A stretch of 64,000 nucleotides of DNA. Origin: Paraburkholderia phenazinium (GTDB lineage Bacteria > Pseudomonadota > Gammaproteobacteria > Burkholderiales > Burkholderiaceae). The notes below the pieces were generated by a model that saw only the letters and a program-made list of their open reading frames with translations, did not search any database and was not told where the DNA came from. Location: NCBI RefSeq assembly GCF_900142845.1, contig NZ_FSRU01000001.1, positions 1,364,001 to 1,428,000 on the forward strand, read 5' to 3'. Shown piece by piece: positions 8,755 to 18,780 of this stretch; the stretch's first letter is position 1; every line of letters starts with the position of its first letter. The position numbers were made by a program, and so were the translations under genes.

Positions 8755-9975
8755 ATGTCTATTTTTTCTACCAAGCGCCATCGTCTGGCGCTAGCCGTTC
8801 TGACTGTTGTCGTGATTGCCGGGCTCGGCACGTTCGGCGCGATTCGCGTCGATGCGAGCTCGCCCGCGCAGGCCACGCCGACCATCGTGCCGGAAGTGGA
8901 CGTGGCGGCCGTGATCGAAAAAACCATCACTGACTGGCAATCCTATTCGGGGCGCCTCGAGGCGGTCGAGAAGGTCGAGGTGCGCCCGCAGGTGTCGGGC
9001 ACGATCGTGTCGGTGAATTTCAAGGACGGCGCGCTCGTGAAGAAGGGCGACACGCTGTTCGTGATCGATCCGCGCCCGTACCAGGCCGAAGTGGATCGCG
9101 CCGCGGCGCAACTGGCTGCTGCGCAGGCGCAAGCCGGTTATACGCAGAGCGATTGGGAGCGTGCGCAACGCCTGATCGGCGATAACGCCATCGCCAGGCG
9201 CGACTACGACGAGAAGCAGAACGCCGCGCGCGGCGCGAGCGCCAACGTCAAGGCCGCGCAGGCCGCGCTCGAAACCGCGCAGATCAACCTGGGCTACACC
9301 AAGGTGGTCGCGCCGGTGTCGGGCCGCGTCTCGCGCGCCGAAATCACCGTGGGCAACGTGGTTTCCGCGGGTGCGGGTGCGCCGGCGCTGACGTCGCTGG
9401 TGTCGGTTTCGCCGATCTACGCCTCGTTCGATGCCGATGAGCAGACCTACCTGCAATACATCGGCCGCGAGAAGGACGGCACCAAGGTGCCGGTCCAGCT
9501 CGGGCTTGCCGATGAGTCGGGTTATTCGCGCACCGGTGTGATCGATTCGGTCGACAACCAGCTCGATACCTCGTCCGGCACGATCCGCGTGCGCGCGCGC
9601 TTCGACAATCAGGACGGCACACTGATTCCGGGTCTCTACGCCCGCGTCAAGGTGAGCGGCAGCGCGCCGCATCCGGCGCTGCTGATCGACGATGCCGCGG
9701 TGGGCACCGATCAGGACAAGAAGTTCGTGTTCGTGGTCGACAAGAGCGATCAGGTGGTCTACCGCGAGGTGTCCCTCGGGGCGATGCAGGGCAGTCTGCG
9801 CGTCGTCAAGTCGGGCCTGCAGAGCGGCGACCGGATCGTCGTCAACGGGACGCAGCGTGTGCGTCCCGGCGAGACGGTGCGTGCCCACGCCGTGCCGATG
9901 AGCGGCGACGACGATGCGGACAGCGCCTCGGTCGCACAGACGCAGGGACATGCGAAAACGCAGAAGAGCTCGTGA
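8755..9975 (+). CDS. ceoA: RND efflux periplasmic adaptor (membrane fusion protein)
   Basis: A 406-residue adaptor that links the inner-membrane RND pump to the outer-membrane channel. An N-terminal membrane anchor (residues about 11-30) is followed by a lipoyl-type half (VEVRPQVSGTIVSVNFKDG), a helical hairpin rich in Ala/Gln (residues about 115-165), the second lipoyl half (LGYTKVVAPVSGRVS), and beta-barrel and membrane-proximal domains. GGGAG lies upstream of the ATG. It follows llpE by about 40 nt and precedes the pump gene by about 65 nt. By synteny it matches CeoA/BpeE, part of a pump that exports chloramphenicol, trimethoprim and salicylate-type compounds; the substrates of this copy are inferred. 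Confidence 0.92.
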   Translation: MSIFSTKRHRLALAVLTVVVIAGLGTFGAIRVDASSPAQATPTIVPEVDVAAVIEKTITDWQSYSGRLEAVEKVEVRPQVSGTIVSVNFKDGALVKKGDTLFVIDPRPYQAEVDRAAAQLAAAQAQAGYTQSDWERAQRLIGDNAIARRDYDEKQNAARGASANVKAAQAALETAQINLGYTKVVAPVSGRVSRAEITVGNVVSAGAGAPALTSLVSVSPIYASFDADEQTYLQYIGREKDGTKVPVQLGLADESGYSRTGVIDSVDNQLDTSSGTIRVRARFDNQDGTLIPGLYARVKVSGSAPHPALLIDDAAVGTDQDKKFVFVVDKSDQVVYREVSLGAMQGSLRVVKSGLQSGDRIVVNGTQRVRPGETVRAHAVPMSGDDDADSASVAQTQGHAKTQKSS

Positions 9976-10039
9976 GCCGCGTGCTTAACGGTTGCTTCCT
10001 GCGCGCCGCTTCCCAGCGCTTTAATTTTCAGAGCCTCTC

Positions 10040-13000
10040 ATGAACATATCCAAATTCTTCATCGACCGGCCGATCTTTGCGGGCGTGCTATCGGTCCTGA
10101 TCCTGCTGGCGGGCATCATTTCGCTCTTCAAGCTGCCGATCTCCGAGTACCCCGAAGTCGTGCCGCCCTCGGTGGTGGTGCACGCGCAGTATCCGGGCGC
10201 AAACCCGAAGGTGATCGCCGAAACGGTGGCTTCGCCGCTCGAAGAGCAGATCAACGGCGTGGAAAACATGCTGTATATGCAGTCGCAGGCCAATAGCGAC
10301 GGCAACCTCACGCTGACGGTGACGTTCAAGCTCGGCACCAATCCGGACCTCGCGACGCAGCTGGTGCAGAACCGCGTCAACCAGGCGCTGCCGCGCCTGC
10401 CGGACGACGTGCAGCGTCTCGGCGTGACGACCATCAAGAGCTCGCCGACCCTGACGATGGTGGTCCACCTGATCTCGCCGAACAACCAGTACGACATGAC
10501 GTATCTGCGCAACTACGCGCTGCTCAACGTCAAGGACCGGCTGGAGCGTATCCAGGGCGTGGGCGAAGTGCAGTTGTGGGGCTCGGGCGACTACGCGATG
10601 CGTATCTGGCTCGATCCGCAGAAAGTCGCGCAGCGCGGCCTGACGGCCACTGACGTGGTCAACGCCATCCGCGAGCAGAACATTCAGGTGGCAGCCGGTC
10701 AGATTGGTTCGTCGCCGTCGTTGCCGGGCACGCAGTTGCAGTTGTCCGTGAATGCGCGTGGCCGTTTGCAGACCACCGGCGAATTCGGCGACATCGTCGT
10801 CAAGACCGCGCCGGATGGTGCGGTGACGTATCTGCGCGACATTGCCCGTATCGAACTGGCCGCGTCGGAATACGGCCTGCGTTCGCTGCTGGACAACAAG
10901 TCGGCGGTGGCGCTCGCAATCAACCAGGCGCCGGGCGCGAACTCGCTGCAGATCTCGGATCAGGTGCGTGCGGCAATGAAGGACCTGAAGGAAGACATGC
11001 CCGCAGGCGTGGACTACCAGATCGTCTATGACCCGACGCAGTTCGTGCGCTCCAGTATCGAGGCCGTGATTCACACGCTGCTCGAAGCGATTGCGCTGGT
11101 CGTGATCGTGGTGATCGTGTTCCTGCAGACGTGGCGTGCGTCGATCATTCCGTTGATCGCGGTGCCGGTGTCGATTGTCGGGACGTTCTCGCTGCTGCTG
11201 GCGTTCGGCTTCTCGATCAACGCGTTGTCGCTGTTCGGCATGGTGCTCGCCATCGGGATTGTGGTGGACGATGCGATCGTGGTGGTGGAGAACGTCGAAC
11301 GCAATATCGAAGCGGGGCTGAGTGCGCGCGATGCGACGTACAAGGCCATGCAGGAAGTGAGCGGGCCGATTATCGCCATCGCGCTGACGCTGGTGGCCGT
11401 GTTCGTGCCGCTCGCGTTCATGACGGGTCTCACGGGTCAGTTCTACAAGCAGTTCGCGGTGACCATCGCGATCTCGACGGTGATCTCGGCGTTCAACTCG
11501 CTGACGCTCTCGCCGGCGCTGTCCGCGATGCTGCTGCGCGGCCATGGCGCCAAGGAAGACTGGCTGACGCGGGGGATGAACGTCGTGTTCGGCCGCTTCT
11601 TCAAGGGCTTCAACAAGGTGTTTCATCGCGGCTCGACTGCGTATGGCAAGGGCGTGCAGGGCGTATTGCGCCGTAAGGGCGGCATGCTGGCGGTCTACGC
11701 CATCCTGCTCGGCGCGACGGTGCTGATCACGCGTATTGTGCCGGGCGGCTTCGTGCCGGCGCAGGACAAGGAATACCTGATCGCCTTCGCGCAGTTGCCT
11801 AACGGCGCCTCGCTCGACCGCACCGAAAAGGTGATCCGCGATATGAGCGCGATTGCGCTGAAGCAGCCGGGTGTCGAAAGCGCGGTGGAGTTTCCGGGCT
11901 TGTCGGTGAATGGCTTCACCAATAGCTCGAGCGCGGGCATCGTGTTCGTCACGCTCAAGCCGTTCAAGGATCGCGGCAGCAAGGCGCTCTCCGCCGGTGC
12001 GATTGCGGGCGCGCTGAACCAGCAGTATGGCGCGATCAAGGATTCGTTCGTGGCCGTGTTCCCGCCGCCGCCGGTGTTGGGTCTCGGTACGCTGGGCGGC
12101 TTCAAGATGCAGCTGGAGGATCACGGTGCGCTTGGCTACGCGGAGCTGAACAAGGCGACGGAAGCGTTCATCAAGAAGGCTGCCACGACGCCTGAACTGG
12201 GGCCGACCTTCTCCAGCTATCAGATCAACGTGCCGCAACTGAATGTGGATCTGGACCGCGTCAAGGCCAAGCAATTGGGCGTGCCGGTGACGGACGTGTT
12301 CGACACGATGCAGATCTATCTGGGCTCGCTGTATGTGAACGACTTCAACCGCTTTGGCCGGGTGTATCAGGTGCGGGTGCAGGCCGACGCGCCGTTCCGT
12401 CAACGTGCCGACGACATCGGGCAACTGAAGACGCGCAATGCCGCGGGCGAAATGGTGCCGCTGTCTTCGCTGGTGACGGTGACGCCGACCTTCGGTCCGG
12501 AAATGGTGGTGCGCTACAACGGCTACACCGCGGCCGACATCAACGGTGGACCGGCGCCCGGTTATTCGTCGGGCCAGGCGCAGGCCGCGGCGGAGCGCGT
12601 GGCGGCGGAAACCTTGCCGCGTGGCGTGAAGCTCGAATGGACCGACCTGACGTATCAGCAGATCATCGCCGGCAATGCGGGCATGTGGGTGTTCCCGATC
12701 AGCGTGCTGCTGGTGTTCCTGGTGCTGGCTGCGCTGTATGAAAGCCTGACGCTGCCGCTCGCGGTGATCCTGATCGTGCCGATGAGCTTGCTGTCTGCGC
12801 TGACCGGGGTCTGGCTCACGCATGGCGACAACAACATCTTCACGCAGATCGGCTTGATGGTGCTGGTGGGGCTGGCCTCGAAGAACGCGATTCTGATCGT
12901 CGAGTTCGCTCGCGAACTCGAACACGACGGACATACGCCGCTGTCGGCGGCGATCGAAGCGAGCCGCATGCGGTTGCGCCCGATCCTGATGACGTCGATC

Positions 13001-13225
13001 GCTTTCATCATGGGCGTGGTGCCGCTGGTGCTGTCGAGCGGGGCGGGTTCGGAGATGCGTCATGCGATGGGTATCGCGGTGTTCTTCGGCATGCTGGGTG
13101 TGACGCTGTTCGGCTTGATGCTGACCCCTGTGTTCTATGTGGTGCTGCGTACGCTTGCCGGCGGCAAGATTCACGTCGCGCAAAAAGACTCGCCGCACTA
13201 CGCGTTGCCGGTCACGGACGCTTGA
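10040..13225 (+). CDS. ceoB: RND efflux pump, inner-membrane transporter
   Basis: A 1,061-residue HAE1-type proton-driven drug exporter, full length for the family. It begins MNISKFFIDRPIFAGVLS, the classic first membrane helix. The proton-relay Asp pair is present in TM4 (GIVVDDAIVVVENVER), and the second half repeats the layout (VGLASKNAILIVEFARE in TM10). It works as a trimer taking substrates from the periplasm and outer leaflet, with CeoA and OpcM. The ATG is about 65 nt after ceoA, and the stop overlaps the region just before the opcM ribosome site. Nothing in it looks broken. Confidence 0.95.
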   Translation: MNISKFFIDRPIFAGVLSVLILLAGIISLFKLPISEYPEVVPPSVVVHAQYPGANPKVIAETVASPLEEQINGVENMLYMQSQANSDGNLTLTVTFKLGTNPDLATQLVQNRVNQALPRLPDDVQRLGVTTIKSSPTLTMVVHLISPNNQYDMTYLRNYALLNVKDRLERIQGVGEVQLWGSGDYAMRIWLDPQKVAQRGLTATDVVNAIREQNIQVAAGQIGSSPSLPGTQLQLSVNARGRLQTTGEFGDIVVKTAPDGAVTYLRDIARIELAASEYGLRSLLDNKSAVALAINQAPGANSLQISDQVRAAMKDLKEDMPAGVDYQIVYDPTQFVRSSIEAVIHTLLEAIALVVIVVIVFLQTWRASIIPLIAVPVSIVGTFSLLLAFGFSINALSLFGMVLAIGIVVDDAIVVVENVERNIEAGLSARDATYKAMQEVSGPIIAIALTLVAVFVPLAFMTGLTGQFYKQFAVTIAISTVISAFNSLTLSPALSAMLLRGHGAKEDWLTRGMNVVFGRFFKGFNKVFHRGSTAYGKGVQGVLRRKGGMLAVYAILLGATVLITRIVPGGFVPAQDKEYLIAFAQLPNGASLDRTEKVIRDMSAIALKQPGVESAVEFPGLSVNGFTNSSSAGIVFVTLKPFKDRGSKALSAGAIAGALNQQYGAIKDSFVAVFPPPPVLGLGTLGGFKMQLEDHGALGYAELNKATEAFIKKAATTPELGPTFSSYQINVPQLNVDLDRVKAKQLGVPVTDVFDTMQIYLGSLYVNDFNRFGRVYQVRVQADAPFRQRADDIGQLKTRNAAGEMVPLSSLVTVTPTFGPEMVVRYNGYTAADINGGPAPGYSSGQAQAAAERVAAETLPRGVKLEWTDLTYQQIIAGNAGMWVFPISVLLVFLVLAALYESLTLPLAVILIVPMSLLSALTGVWLTHGDNNIFTQIGLMVLVGLASKNAILIVEFARELEHDGHTPLSAAIEASRMRLRPILMTSIAFIMGVVPLVLSSGAGSEMRHAMGIAVFFGMLGVTLFGLMLTPVFYVVLRTLAGGKIHVAQKDSPHYALPVTDA

Positions 13226-13236
13226 GGAGAAAAACA

Positions 13237-14832
13237 ATGAAACGGTTTGAATCATTACCAGGGTGGGGCCGGGCGGCAGCCAGTGGTTTGCTGGTAGCGC
13301 TGCTTGCAGCCTGCTCGGTGGAGCCGACCTATAAGCGTCCCGATGTCGATACGTCGGCAGCGTTCAAGGAAGCGCCGGTCATCGCACCGCAAGACGCGGG
13401 CACGTGGAAAACGGCTCAACCGGCCGACGACGCGCATCGCGGCGAATGGTGGCGCATCTTCGGCGACCCGGCGCTCGACGATCTGGAACAGCAGGCGGCT
13501 GCCGCTAACCAGGACCTGAAGGCCGCGGCGGCGCGCGTGCAGCAGTCGCGGGCGTCGTTGAAGGCGGCCCGCTCGGACTGGTTCCCGAAGCTCGATGCGG
13601 GTTTCGGACCGACGCGCGAAACGGTCTCGCCGGCCTCGCAGTTCCTGCCGCAAAGCAATGGTCCGGAAACCACGACGCTGTGGCGCGCGGACGGCACGGT
13701 GTCGTACGAAACGGATCTGTTCGGACGGGTCGGCTCGAATGTGAACGCGACCCAGGCCGATGCGCAGCAGAGCGAAGCATTGTTCCGTTCGGTGCAGCTC
13801 GCGTTGCAGGCGGACGTCGCGCAGAACTACTTCCAGTTGCGCGAGCTCGATACCGACCAGAACCTGTATCGCCAGACGGTGACGTTGCGTGAAGACACGC
13901 TCAAGCTGATCCAGCGGCGTTTCAACGAAGGCGACATCAGTGAACTGGATCTGGCGCAGGCCCGCAACGAACTGGCTAGCGCGCGTGCGGATGCAGTGGG
14001 CGTGGCGCGTCAACGGGCCGCGTCCGAGCATAGCCTCGCGATCCTGCTCGGCAAGGCGCCGGCGAACTTCTCGTTCCCGGAAACGCCGCTCGTGCCGGTG
14101 ACGGCGAAGGTGCCGCCGGGGTTACCGTCGGCCTTGCTGGAACGCCGTCCGGACGTGGCGGCCGCCGAGCGTGCGATGGCCGCGGCGAATGCGCGCGTCG
14201 GGCTGGCGAAGTCGGCGTTCTTCCCGAAGCTCGACATCACCGGTGCGCTTGGGTATGAGTCGGCTACCTTGGGCGATCTGTTCATGTGGTCGAGCCGCAC
14301 CTTCCTGCTCGGGCCGTTTGCCGGCACGGCGTTGACGTTGCCGCTGTTTGACGGTGGCCGTCGCAAGGCGAATCTGGCCCAGGCGCGCGGCAAGTACGAC
14401 GAAGATGTGGCGCAGTATCGTCAGCAGGTGCTGGTGGCGTTCAAGGAAGTCGAGGACAACCTCTCCGATCTGCGACTGCTCGACGACCAGATCCAGGCGC
14501 AGGACGATGCGGTGAACGCATCGCAACGGGCGTCGCATCTGTCGCAGACGCAGTACACGGAAGGGCAGGTCAGCTATCTGGATGTGATCGACAGTCAGCG
14601 GCAAGTGTTGCAGTCGCAACTGCAGGCGAGTCATCTGGAGGGCACGCAGGCGGTGTCGACGGTCAATCTGATTCGCGCGCTGGGCGGTGGATGGGGTGAA
14701 GCAGGGGCGTCGGATGTGCCGGTGGCGGGGGCTGCTTCTGCTCCGGTTGCAGGTGCTGGGGCCGTTGCCCCGGTTGTCACCACTGCATCTGCTGCTGCGA
14801 AGGATGCGCCGCAGCAGGTAGCGAAGCAGTGA
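13237..14832 (+). CDS. opcM: RND efflux outer-membrane channel lipoprotein (NodT family)
   Basis: A 531-residue outer-membrane factor of the TolC/OprM type. The start is the ATG at 13237 with GAGGAG 7-8 nt upstream; a TTG five codons earlier overlaps the ceoB stop and is unlikely. The signal peptide ends in a lipobox, LLAAC, giving a lipidated Cys. Two TolC-like repeats follow, with the family segments WWRIFGDPALDDL, ELDLAQARNELASARADAVG and LLERRPDVAAAERAM. An Ala/Val/Pro-rich low-complexity tail of about 40 residues ends the protein. It is the last gene of the llpE-ceoAB-opcM operon. Confidence 0.93.
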   Translation: MKRFESLPGWGRAAASGLLVALLAACSVEPTYKRPDVDTSAAFKEAPVIAPQDAGTWKTAQPADDAHRGEWWRIFGDPALDDLEQQAAAANQDLKAAAARVQQSRASLKAARSDWFPKLDAGFGPTRETVSPASQFLPQSNGPETTTLWRADGTVSYETDLFGRVGSNVNATQADAQQSEALFRSVQLALQADVAQNYFQLRELDTDQNLYRQTVTLREDTLKLIQRRFNEGDISELDLAQARNELASARADAVGVARQRAASEHSLAILLGKAPANFSFPETPLVPVTAKVPPGLPSALLERRPDVAAAERAMAAANARVGLAKSAFFPKLDITGALGYESATLGDLFMWSSRTFLLGPFAGTALTLPLFDGGRRKANLAQARGKYDEDVAQYRQQVLVAFKEVEDNLSDLRLLDDQIQAQDDAVNASQRASHLSQTQYTEGQVSYLDVIDSQRQVLQSQLQASHLEGTQAVSTVNLIRALGGGWGEAGASDVPVAGAASAPVAGAGAVAPVVTTASAAAKDAPQQVAKQ

Positions 14833-14855
14833 GCTTTTAGGCGGTAAGTAGTCAA

Positions 14856-14893
14856 GCGGCAAGGGGCGGCCAGTCGATTGCGCCCCTTGCCGC
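14856..14893. terminator. Strong hairpin after the efflux operon
   Basis: Perfect 13-bp arms GCGGCAAGGGGCG (14856-14868) and CGCCCCTTGCCGC (14881-14893) with a 12-nt loop, 24 nt after the opcM stop. There is no U-tract, so it may act as an mRNA-stabilising end or a Rho-assisted stop rather than a textbook intrinsic terminator. Confidence 0.55.
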
Positions 14894-15075
14894 AGTTCGT
14901 TGCGTCTTCCTTTGCGTGGATGGCCTTTGCGCCTCGCGTGCCTTTCTCCGGTTCAGTCCCACCCTCCGTGCGGTCCTCGCCGCATATCGCGTTTGCCACT
15001 TTCCTTTCCAACATCCCTTGGTAGACCGCCGATTTTCAGCGGTTTATCATCTTCCGCTTGTCATCTGGAGACTCC

Positions 15076-16278
15076 ATGAACGAACCGGGCCATCCAGCGT
15101 CGTTCGACGGGCAAGCGTCAGCGGCGATTGGCGATCTGACCGGGCTGCTCGACGCATTGCGCGCCACTGCAGCCGAGCGCGATCGCGACGGCGGCCATGC
15201 CGCTCAGGAAAAACAGTGGATCGCCGATGCGGGCCTGCTCACGCTCGCCGTGCCGCGCGAGTTTGGCGGTGCGGGTGCGCCCTGGCCTGCGATCTACGCA
15301 ACGATTCGCGCAATTGCCCGCGTAGATAGCGCGCTCGCCCATCTGCTTGGCTTCCAGTGCCTGCAAGTGGTGAGTGTCGACGTGTGGGGCAATCCGGCGC
15401 AACGGGCCCGTTATCTGCGCGGCACCGTCGAGGCGCGCTGGTGGTGGGGCAACGCCGTCAATCCGCTCGACACCCGCCTGGTTGCGACCGCAACCACCGA
15501 CGGCGGCTTCCGTCTGAACGGGCAGAAGGGCTTTTGCTCCGGCACGCGCGGCTCGCAGATGATGACTGTCTCGGCGCACGACCCGCAGACCGGCAAGCCG
15601 ATTTTCGCCGTGGTGCCAACCACGCGTGACGGCATCACCGTGAACGAAGACTGGAATCCGATCGGCCAGCGGCAGACCGATAGCGGCAGCGTGTCGTTTG
15701 CCCAGGTCAAGATCGAAGCAGACGAAGTCCTGCACCGTTCCGAAACGCCCCCCACGCCGCACGCCACGTTACGCACGCTGGTGTCGCAACTGGTGCTGAC
15801 CAACCTGTTCGTCGGCATTGCGCAGGGGGCGCTGGAAGAAGCGCGCCGCTACGTGACGCAGAATGGGCGGCCCTGGATCAGCTCCGGCGTGGAGAAGGCC
15901 ACGGACGATCCGTATCTGATCCAGCGCTTCGGCGAAATGCGTCTGCAGACGGTGAGCGCGGAAGCGTTGACCGAGCGTGCCGCGCAAGCTCTCGAGAACG
16001 CCTGGCAAAAGGGCGCCGCGCTCAGCGCCGAAGAACGGGCGCACGTGGCGCTCGCCACCTCCGAAGCGAAGATTCTCGCGCACCGGGCGGCGCTCGAAGT
16101 CAGCCAGAACCTGTTTGATGCCTGCGGGGCGCGTGCCACGCACGCACCGCTTGCACTCGACCGATTCTGGCGCAATGCCCGCGTCCATACGCTGCACGAT
16201 CCGCTTGACTACCGCGTGCGTGACGTGGGCCGCTACGCGCTAAGTGGAACATTGCCGGACGTTTCTTTGTACACTTGA
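15076..16278 (+). CDS. Acyl-CoA dehydrogenase-fold flavoprotein (DszC/SfnC-like)
   Basis: A 400-residue protein with the acyl-CoA dehydrogenase fold: N-terminal helical domain, central beta domain (NGQKGFCSGTRGSQ), C-terminal helical bundle. It lacks the usual catalytic Glu context and looks closer to the DszC/SfnC branch. Members of that branch use reduced flavin and oxygen to oxidise organosulfur compounds, so a monooxygenase is likelier than an acyl-CoA enzyme. The start is the ATG at 15076, with TGGAG 6 nt upstream; an in-frame TTG six codons earlier is less likely. No flavin reductase or sulfonate transporter is adjacent, so the substrate is open. Confidence 0.75.
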   Translation: MNEPGHPASFDGQASAAIGDLTGLLDALRATAAERDRDGGHAAQEKQWIADAGLLTLAVPREFGGAGAPWPAIYATIRAIARVDSALAHLLGFQCLQVVSVDVWGNPAQRARYLRGTVEARWWWGNAVNPLDTRLVATATTDGGFRLNGQKGFCSGTRGSQMMTVSAHDPQTGKPIFAVVPTTRDGITVNEDWNPIGQRQTDSGSVSFAQVKIEADEVLHRSETPPTPHATLRTLVSQLVLTNLFVGIAQGALEEARRYVTQNGRPWISSGVEKATDDPYLIQRFGEMRLQTVSAEALTERAAQALENAWQKGAALSAEERAHVALATSEAKILAHRAALEVSQNLFDACGARATHAPLALDRFWRNARVHTLHDPLDYRVRDVGRYALSGTLPDVSLYT

Positions 16279-16339
16279 GGCCGTCTGCGGCGCCCGAAAC
16301 TGGGCGCCGCTGCTACGTCTACCTCAAGAGGTCACCGGC

Positions 16340-17668
16340 TTGCCATTCAATCTACCGACTACCGCTACCGCACCGTTTTGCCCATCCGAGGTTCAGGGCA
16401 CGGTCGCCGTCCCGCAGGGCGCGCCGTTATGGAAGCGGATCATGCAGTTCGCCGGCCCCGGCCTGCTGATTTCGATCGGCTACATGGACCCCGGCAACTG
16501 GGCCACCGATATCGAAGCCGGCTCGCGCTACGGCTATAGCCTGCTGTTCATCGTGGTGCTGTCGAGTCTCGCGGCGATCGCGCTGCAGTGCCTGAGCATG
16601 CGGCTCGGCATCGCAACCGGCCAGGATCTCGCGCAACTGTCGCGCAGCCGCTACTCGCCGGCCGTCGCCCGCGTGCAATGGCTGCTTGCCGAAGTGTCGA
16701 TCATTGCCTGCGACCTTGCCGAAGTGCTCGGCGGCGCACTCGCGTTTCACTTGCTGTTCAAGTGTTCGCTGACCACCGGCGTGATCCTGACGGCGTTCGA
16801 TACGCTGATCGTGCTCGGCCTGAAGGGCAAGAATTTCCGCGACCTCGAAGCGATCATTCTCGGGCTGATCGCCACCATCGGCATTGGTTACATCGTGCAA
16901 CTGGTACTCGTGCATCCGCACTGGCCGTCCGTGATGGCGGGACTCGTGCCGTCGTGGCACGCCGTCAGCGCGCGCGAGCCGCTCTACCTGTCAATCGGCA
17001 TCCTCGGTGCGACGGTGATGCCGCACAACCTGTATCTGCATTCGTCGATCGTGCAGACCCGCGCGGTGAAGCGCGATTCGCGCAGCATTGCCTCGGCCAT
17101 TCGCCTGTCGCGTCTCGATACGATCGTCTCGCTGGTGATTGCCCTGCTGATCAACGCGGCGATCCTGATTCTCGCGGCGGCCGCGTTCAACGCCACCGGG
17201 CACAACCAGGTCACGGAAATCGAAGACGCTTACCGGCTGCTGGCGCCGATCGTCGGCACCGGCTTTGCGGCCGTGCTGTTCGCCATCACGCTGCTGGCGT
17301 CGGGGCAAAGTTCGACGTTCACCGGCACAGTGGCTGGCCAGGTCATCATGGAAGGCTTTTTAAAGCTGAAGATTCCGTGCTGGCAGCGCCGCTTCATCAC
17401 GCGAGCGCTTGCGCTGATACCCGCCTTGATCGGCGTGCAGACGCTCGGCAACGGCGCGGTGGGCACGCTGCTGGTCGCAAGCCAGGTGGTGCTGAGCCTG
17501 CAATTGCCGTTCGCCCTCTATCCGTTGATCCGTATGACTAACGATCGTGCCCTGATGGGCGAATTCGCCAATCGCCTGCCGACGCGCTTGATCGCGTGGG
17601 CGCTGTTTGTTGTGATTACAGCGGCGAACCTCTGGCTGGTCGTGCAGACAGTGGGGTGGTTGGGCTGA
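16340..17668 (+). CDS. mntH: Nramp-family Mn(II)/H+ symporter
   Basis: An inner-membrane divalent metal importer, about 442 residues, eleven hydrophobic segments. Both Nramp metal-site signatures are present: GYMDPGNWATD in TM1 and VMPHNLYLHSS in TM6. The start is uncertain. No ATG lies before the essential first helix in a sensible place, so TTG at 16340 was chosen, with AGAGG 8 nt upstream; a longer reading from GTG 16244 would overlap the previous gene. The window also encodes two Mn exporters at 54-56 kb, so import and export of the same metal are both represented. Substrate is assigned by family. Confidence 0.9.
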   Translation: MPFNLPTTATAPFCPSEVQGTVAVPQGAPLWKRIMQFAGPGLLISIGYMDPGNWATDIEAGSRYGYSLLFIVVLSSLAAIALQCLSMRLGIATGQDLAQLSRSRYSPAVARVQWLLAEVSIIACDLAEVLGGALAFHLLFKCSLTTGVILTAFDTLIVLGLKGKNFRDLEAIILGLIATIGIGYIVQLVLVHPHWPSVMAGLVPSWHAVSAREPLYLSIGILGATVMPHNLYLHSSIVQTRAVKRDSRSIASAIRLSRLDTIVSLVIALLINAAILILAAAAFNATGHNQVTEIEDAYRLLAPIVGTGFAAVLFAITLLASGQSSTFTGTVAGQVIMEGFLKLKIPCWQRRFITRALALIPALIGVQTLGNGAVGTLLVASQVVLSLQLPFALYPLIRMTNDRALMGEFANRLPTRLIAWALFVVITAANLWLVVQTVGWLG

Positions 17669-17736
17669 GCGCGATCCGCTCATGGAGCGCGGCGCCGGAA
17701 GCCGGCTTCGAATGAGCCAACCGGACAACGGTCGGC

Positions 17737-18318
17737 TCAGGCGGCTTCCGCGATCTGCGTAGCTTCGAGCGCTTCTTGCGCTTCCAGCCTGGCCGCTGCG
17801 GCGGCCTTCTTGGTCTTGCCGGCGCGCGACGGCGGCTGGCAGGCACCACATACGACGTTGTGCTGCAAGTCGTGCTTGTGCGCGACGAACTTGCCCGTGC
17901 AACGGCAGCACGGCGTCAGTTGCAGGATATCGGCGTCGAAGAAACGTACCAATGTCCATGCACGCGTCAGGTCCAGCACCGGTTCCGTGTCACTGTGCTT
18001 GCAGTGCTCCAGATACAGCCGGTAGCCTTTCGTCAGCGCGTCCAGATGCGAACAACGCGCTTCCTTCTTGAGGAACAGGTACGTGTTATAGAACAGCGAG
18101 GCGTGGATGTTAGCCAGCCACGTCATGTACCAGTCCGCCGAGAACGGCAACATTCCCTTGGGCGGCGAAACGCCCTTCACCTCGCGATAGAGGCGAATCA
18201 TGCGGTCGCGCGACAGCGTCAATTCGCTCTCGAGCACTTGCATGCGCGCGCCGAGCTCGATCAGAGCAATGGCGCGAAACACTTCCTGCGCATCTTCCGT
18301 CAGGCTTCGCTTGAGCAT
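17737..18318 (-). CDS. flhC: Flagellar master regulator subunit FlhC
   Basis: A 193-residue partner of FlhD; the FlhD4C2 complex activates class II flagellar promoters with sigma-70. The sequence tracks FlhC closely: LGARMQVLESELTLSRDRM, GMLPFSADWYMTW, LTRAWTLVRFFDADILQL, then the zinc-binding cysteines CCRC and CGACQPPSRAGK. The C-terminal tail is Ala-rich. The start at 18318 is supported by GAGGTG about 6 nt upstream. It lies 13 nt downstream of flhD on the same strand. No other flagellar gene is in the window. Confidence 0.96.
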   Translation of the reverse strand: MLKRSLTEDAQEVFRAIALIELGARMQVLESELTLSRDRMIRLYREVKGVSPPKGMLPFSADWYMTWLANIHASLFYNTYLFLKKEARCSHLDALTKGYRLYLEHCKHSDTEPVLDLTRAWTLVRFFDADILQLTPCCRCTGKFVAHKHDLQHNVVCGACQPPSRAGKTKKAAAAARLEAQEALEATQIAEAA

Positions 18319-18331
18319 CGCAGTCACCTCG

Positions 18332-18652
18332 TTAAGCGAATTGCTCTGCTGGCTGGCCGGCCAACAGGATAGCCGCATGCGTCGGCGCTACTTCTGCGTG
18401 CTTGCTCGTCTGCGTCAACGCCGACAACATGGCGTGATCGTTGAAACGGAAAAAGCACAGAAGCTGATCGGAAGAGGCCAGTTTGACGATTTGCGCGAGC
18501 GACAGCCCGGCAAGCAAATCGGCCAGTTCCGACGACAGGCCCAAGCGGAACATCCCGACAGGCTTGTCCTCGCGCAACATACGTTGTGCGAGCATGATGT
18601 AAGACAAATTAATCTCGCGGATAGACTCCCGCGTCTCGCTGCTACGGTCCAT
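18332..18652 (-). CDS. flhD: Flagellar master regulator subunit FlhD
   Basis: A 106-residue Flh[19 protein letters not shown] and [27 protein letters not shown] are family-diagnostic. FlhD is the dimeric helical partner that, with FlhC, binds class II flagellar promoters. The Shine-Dalgarno before the ATG is weak (GGA about 9 nt away). It heads a two-gene operon with flhC and is preceded by an unusually long, AT-rich, palindrome-containing leader, as expected for a gene that integrates many signals. Confidence 0.94.
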   Translation of the reverse strand: MDRSSETRESIREINLSYIMLAQRMLREDKPVGMFRLGLSSELADLLAGLSLAQIVKLASSDQLLCFFRFNDHAMLSALTQTSKHAEVAPTHAAILLAGQPAEQFA

Positions 18653-18780
18653 TTTTGTGTTTCCGAAGCCCCGAATTGCTATGTCGGCTTTTTTGCGCCG
18701 TTATGCTTTTTGTACCCTAGCCGGACACTGATGACCTCCGGCTACATTCACTTCTTGATACCGGTCCTGACTCTTTGATA

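Noticed and set aside
10088-13255. Very long open frame on the minus strand, about 1,055 codons
   Set aside because: It is the antisense shadow of the RND pump gene in high-GC DNA; the translation is Arg/His/Gln-rich with no domain.
17737-18652. A flagellar gene cluster around flhDC
   Set aside because: Neighbours are mntH and a GNAT gene; no structural or motor flagellar gene is in the window.
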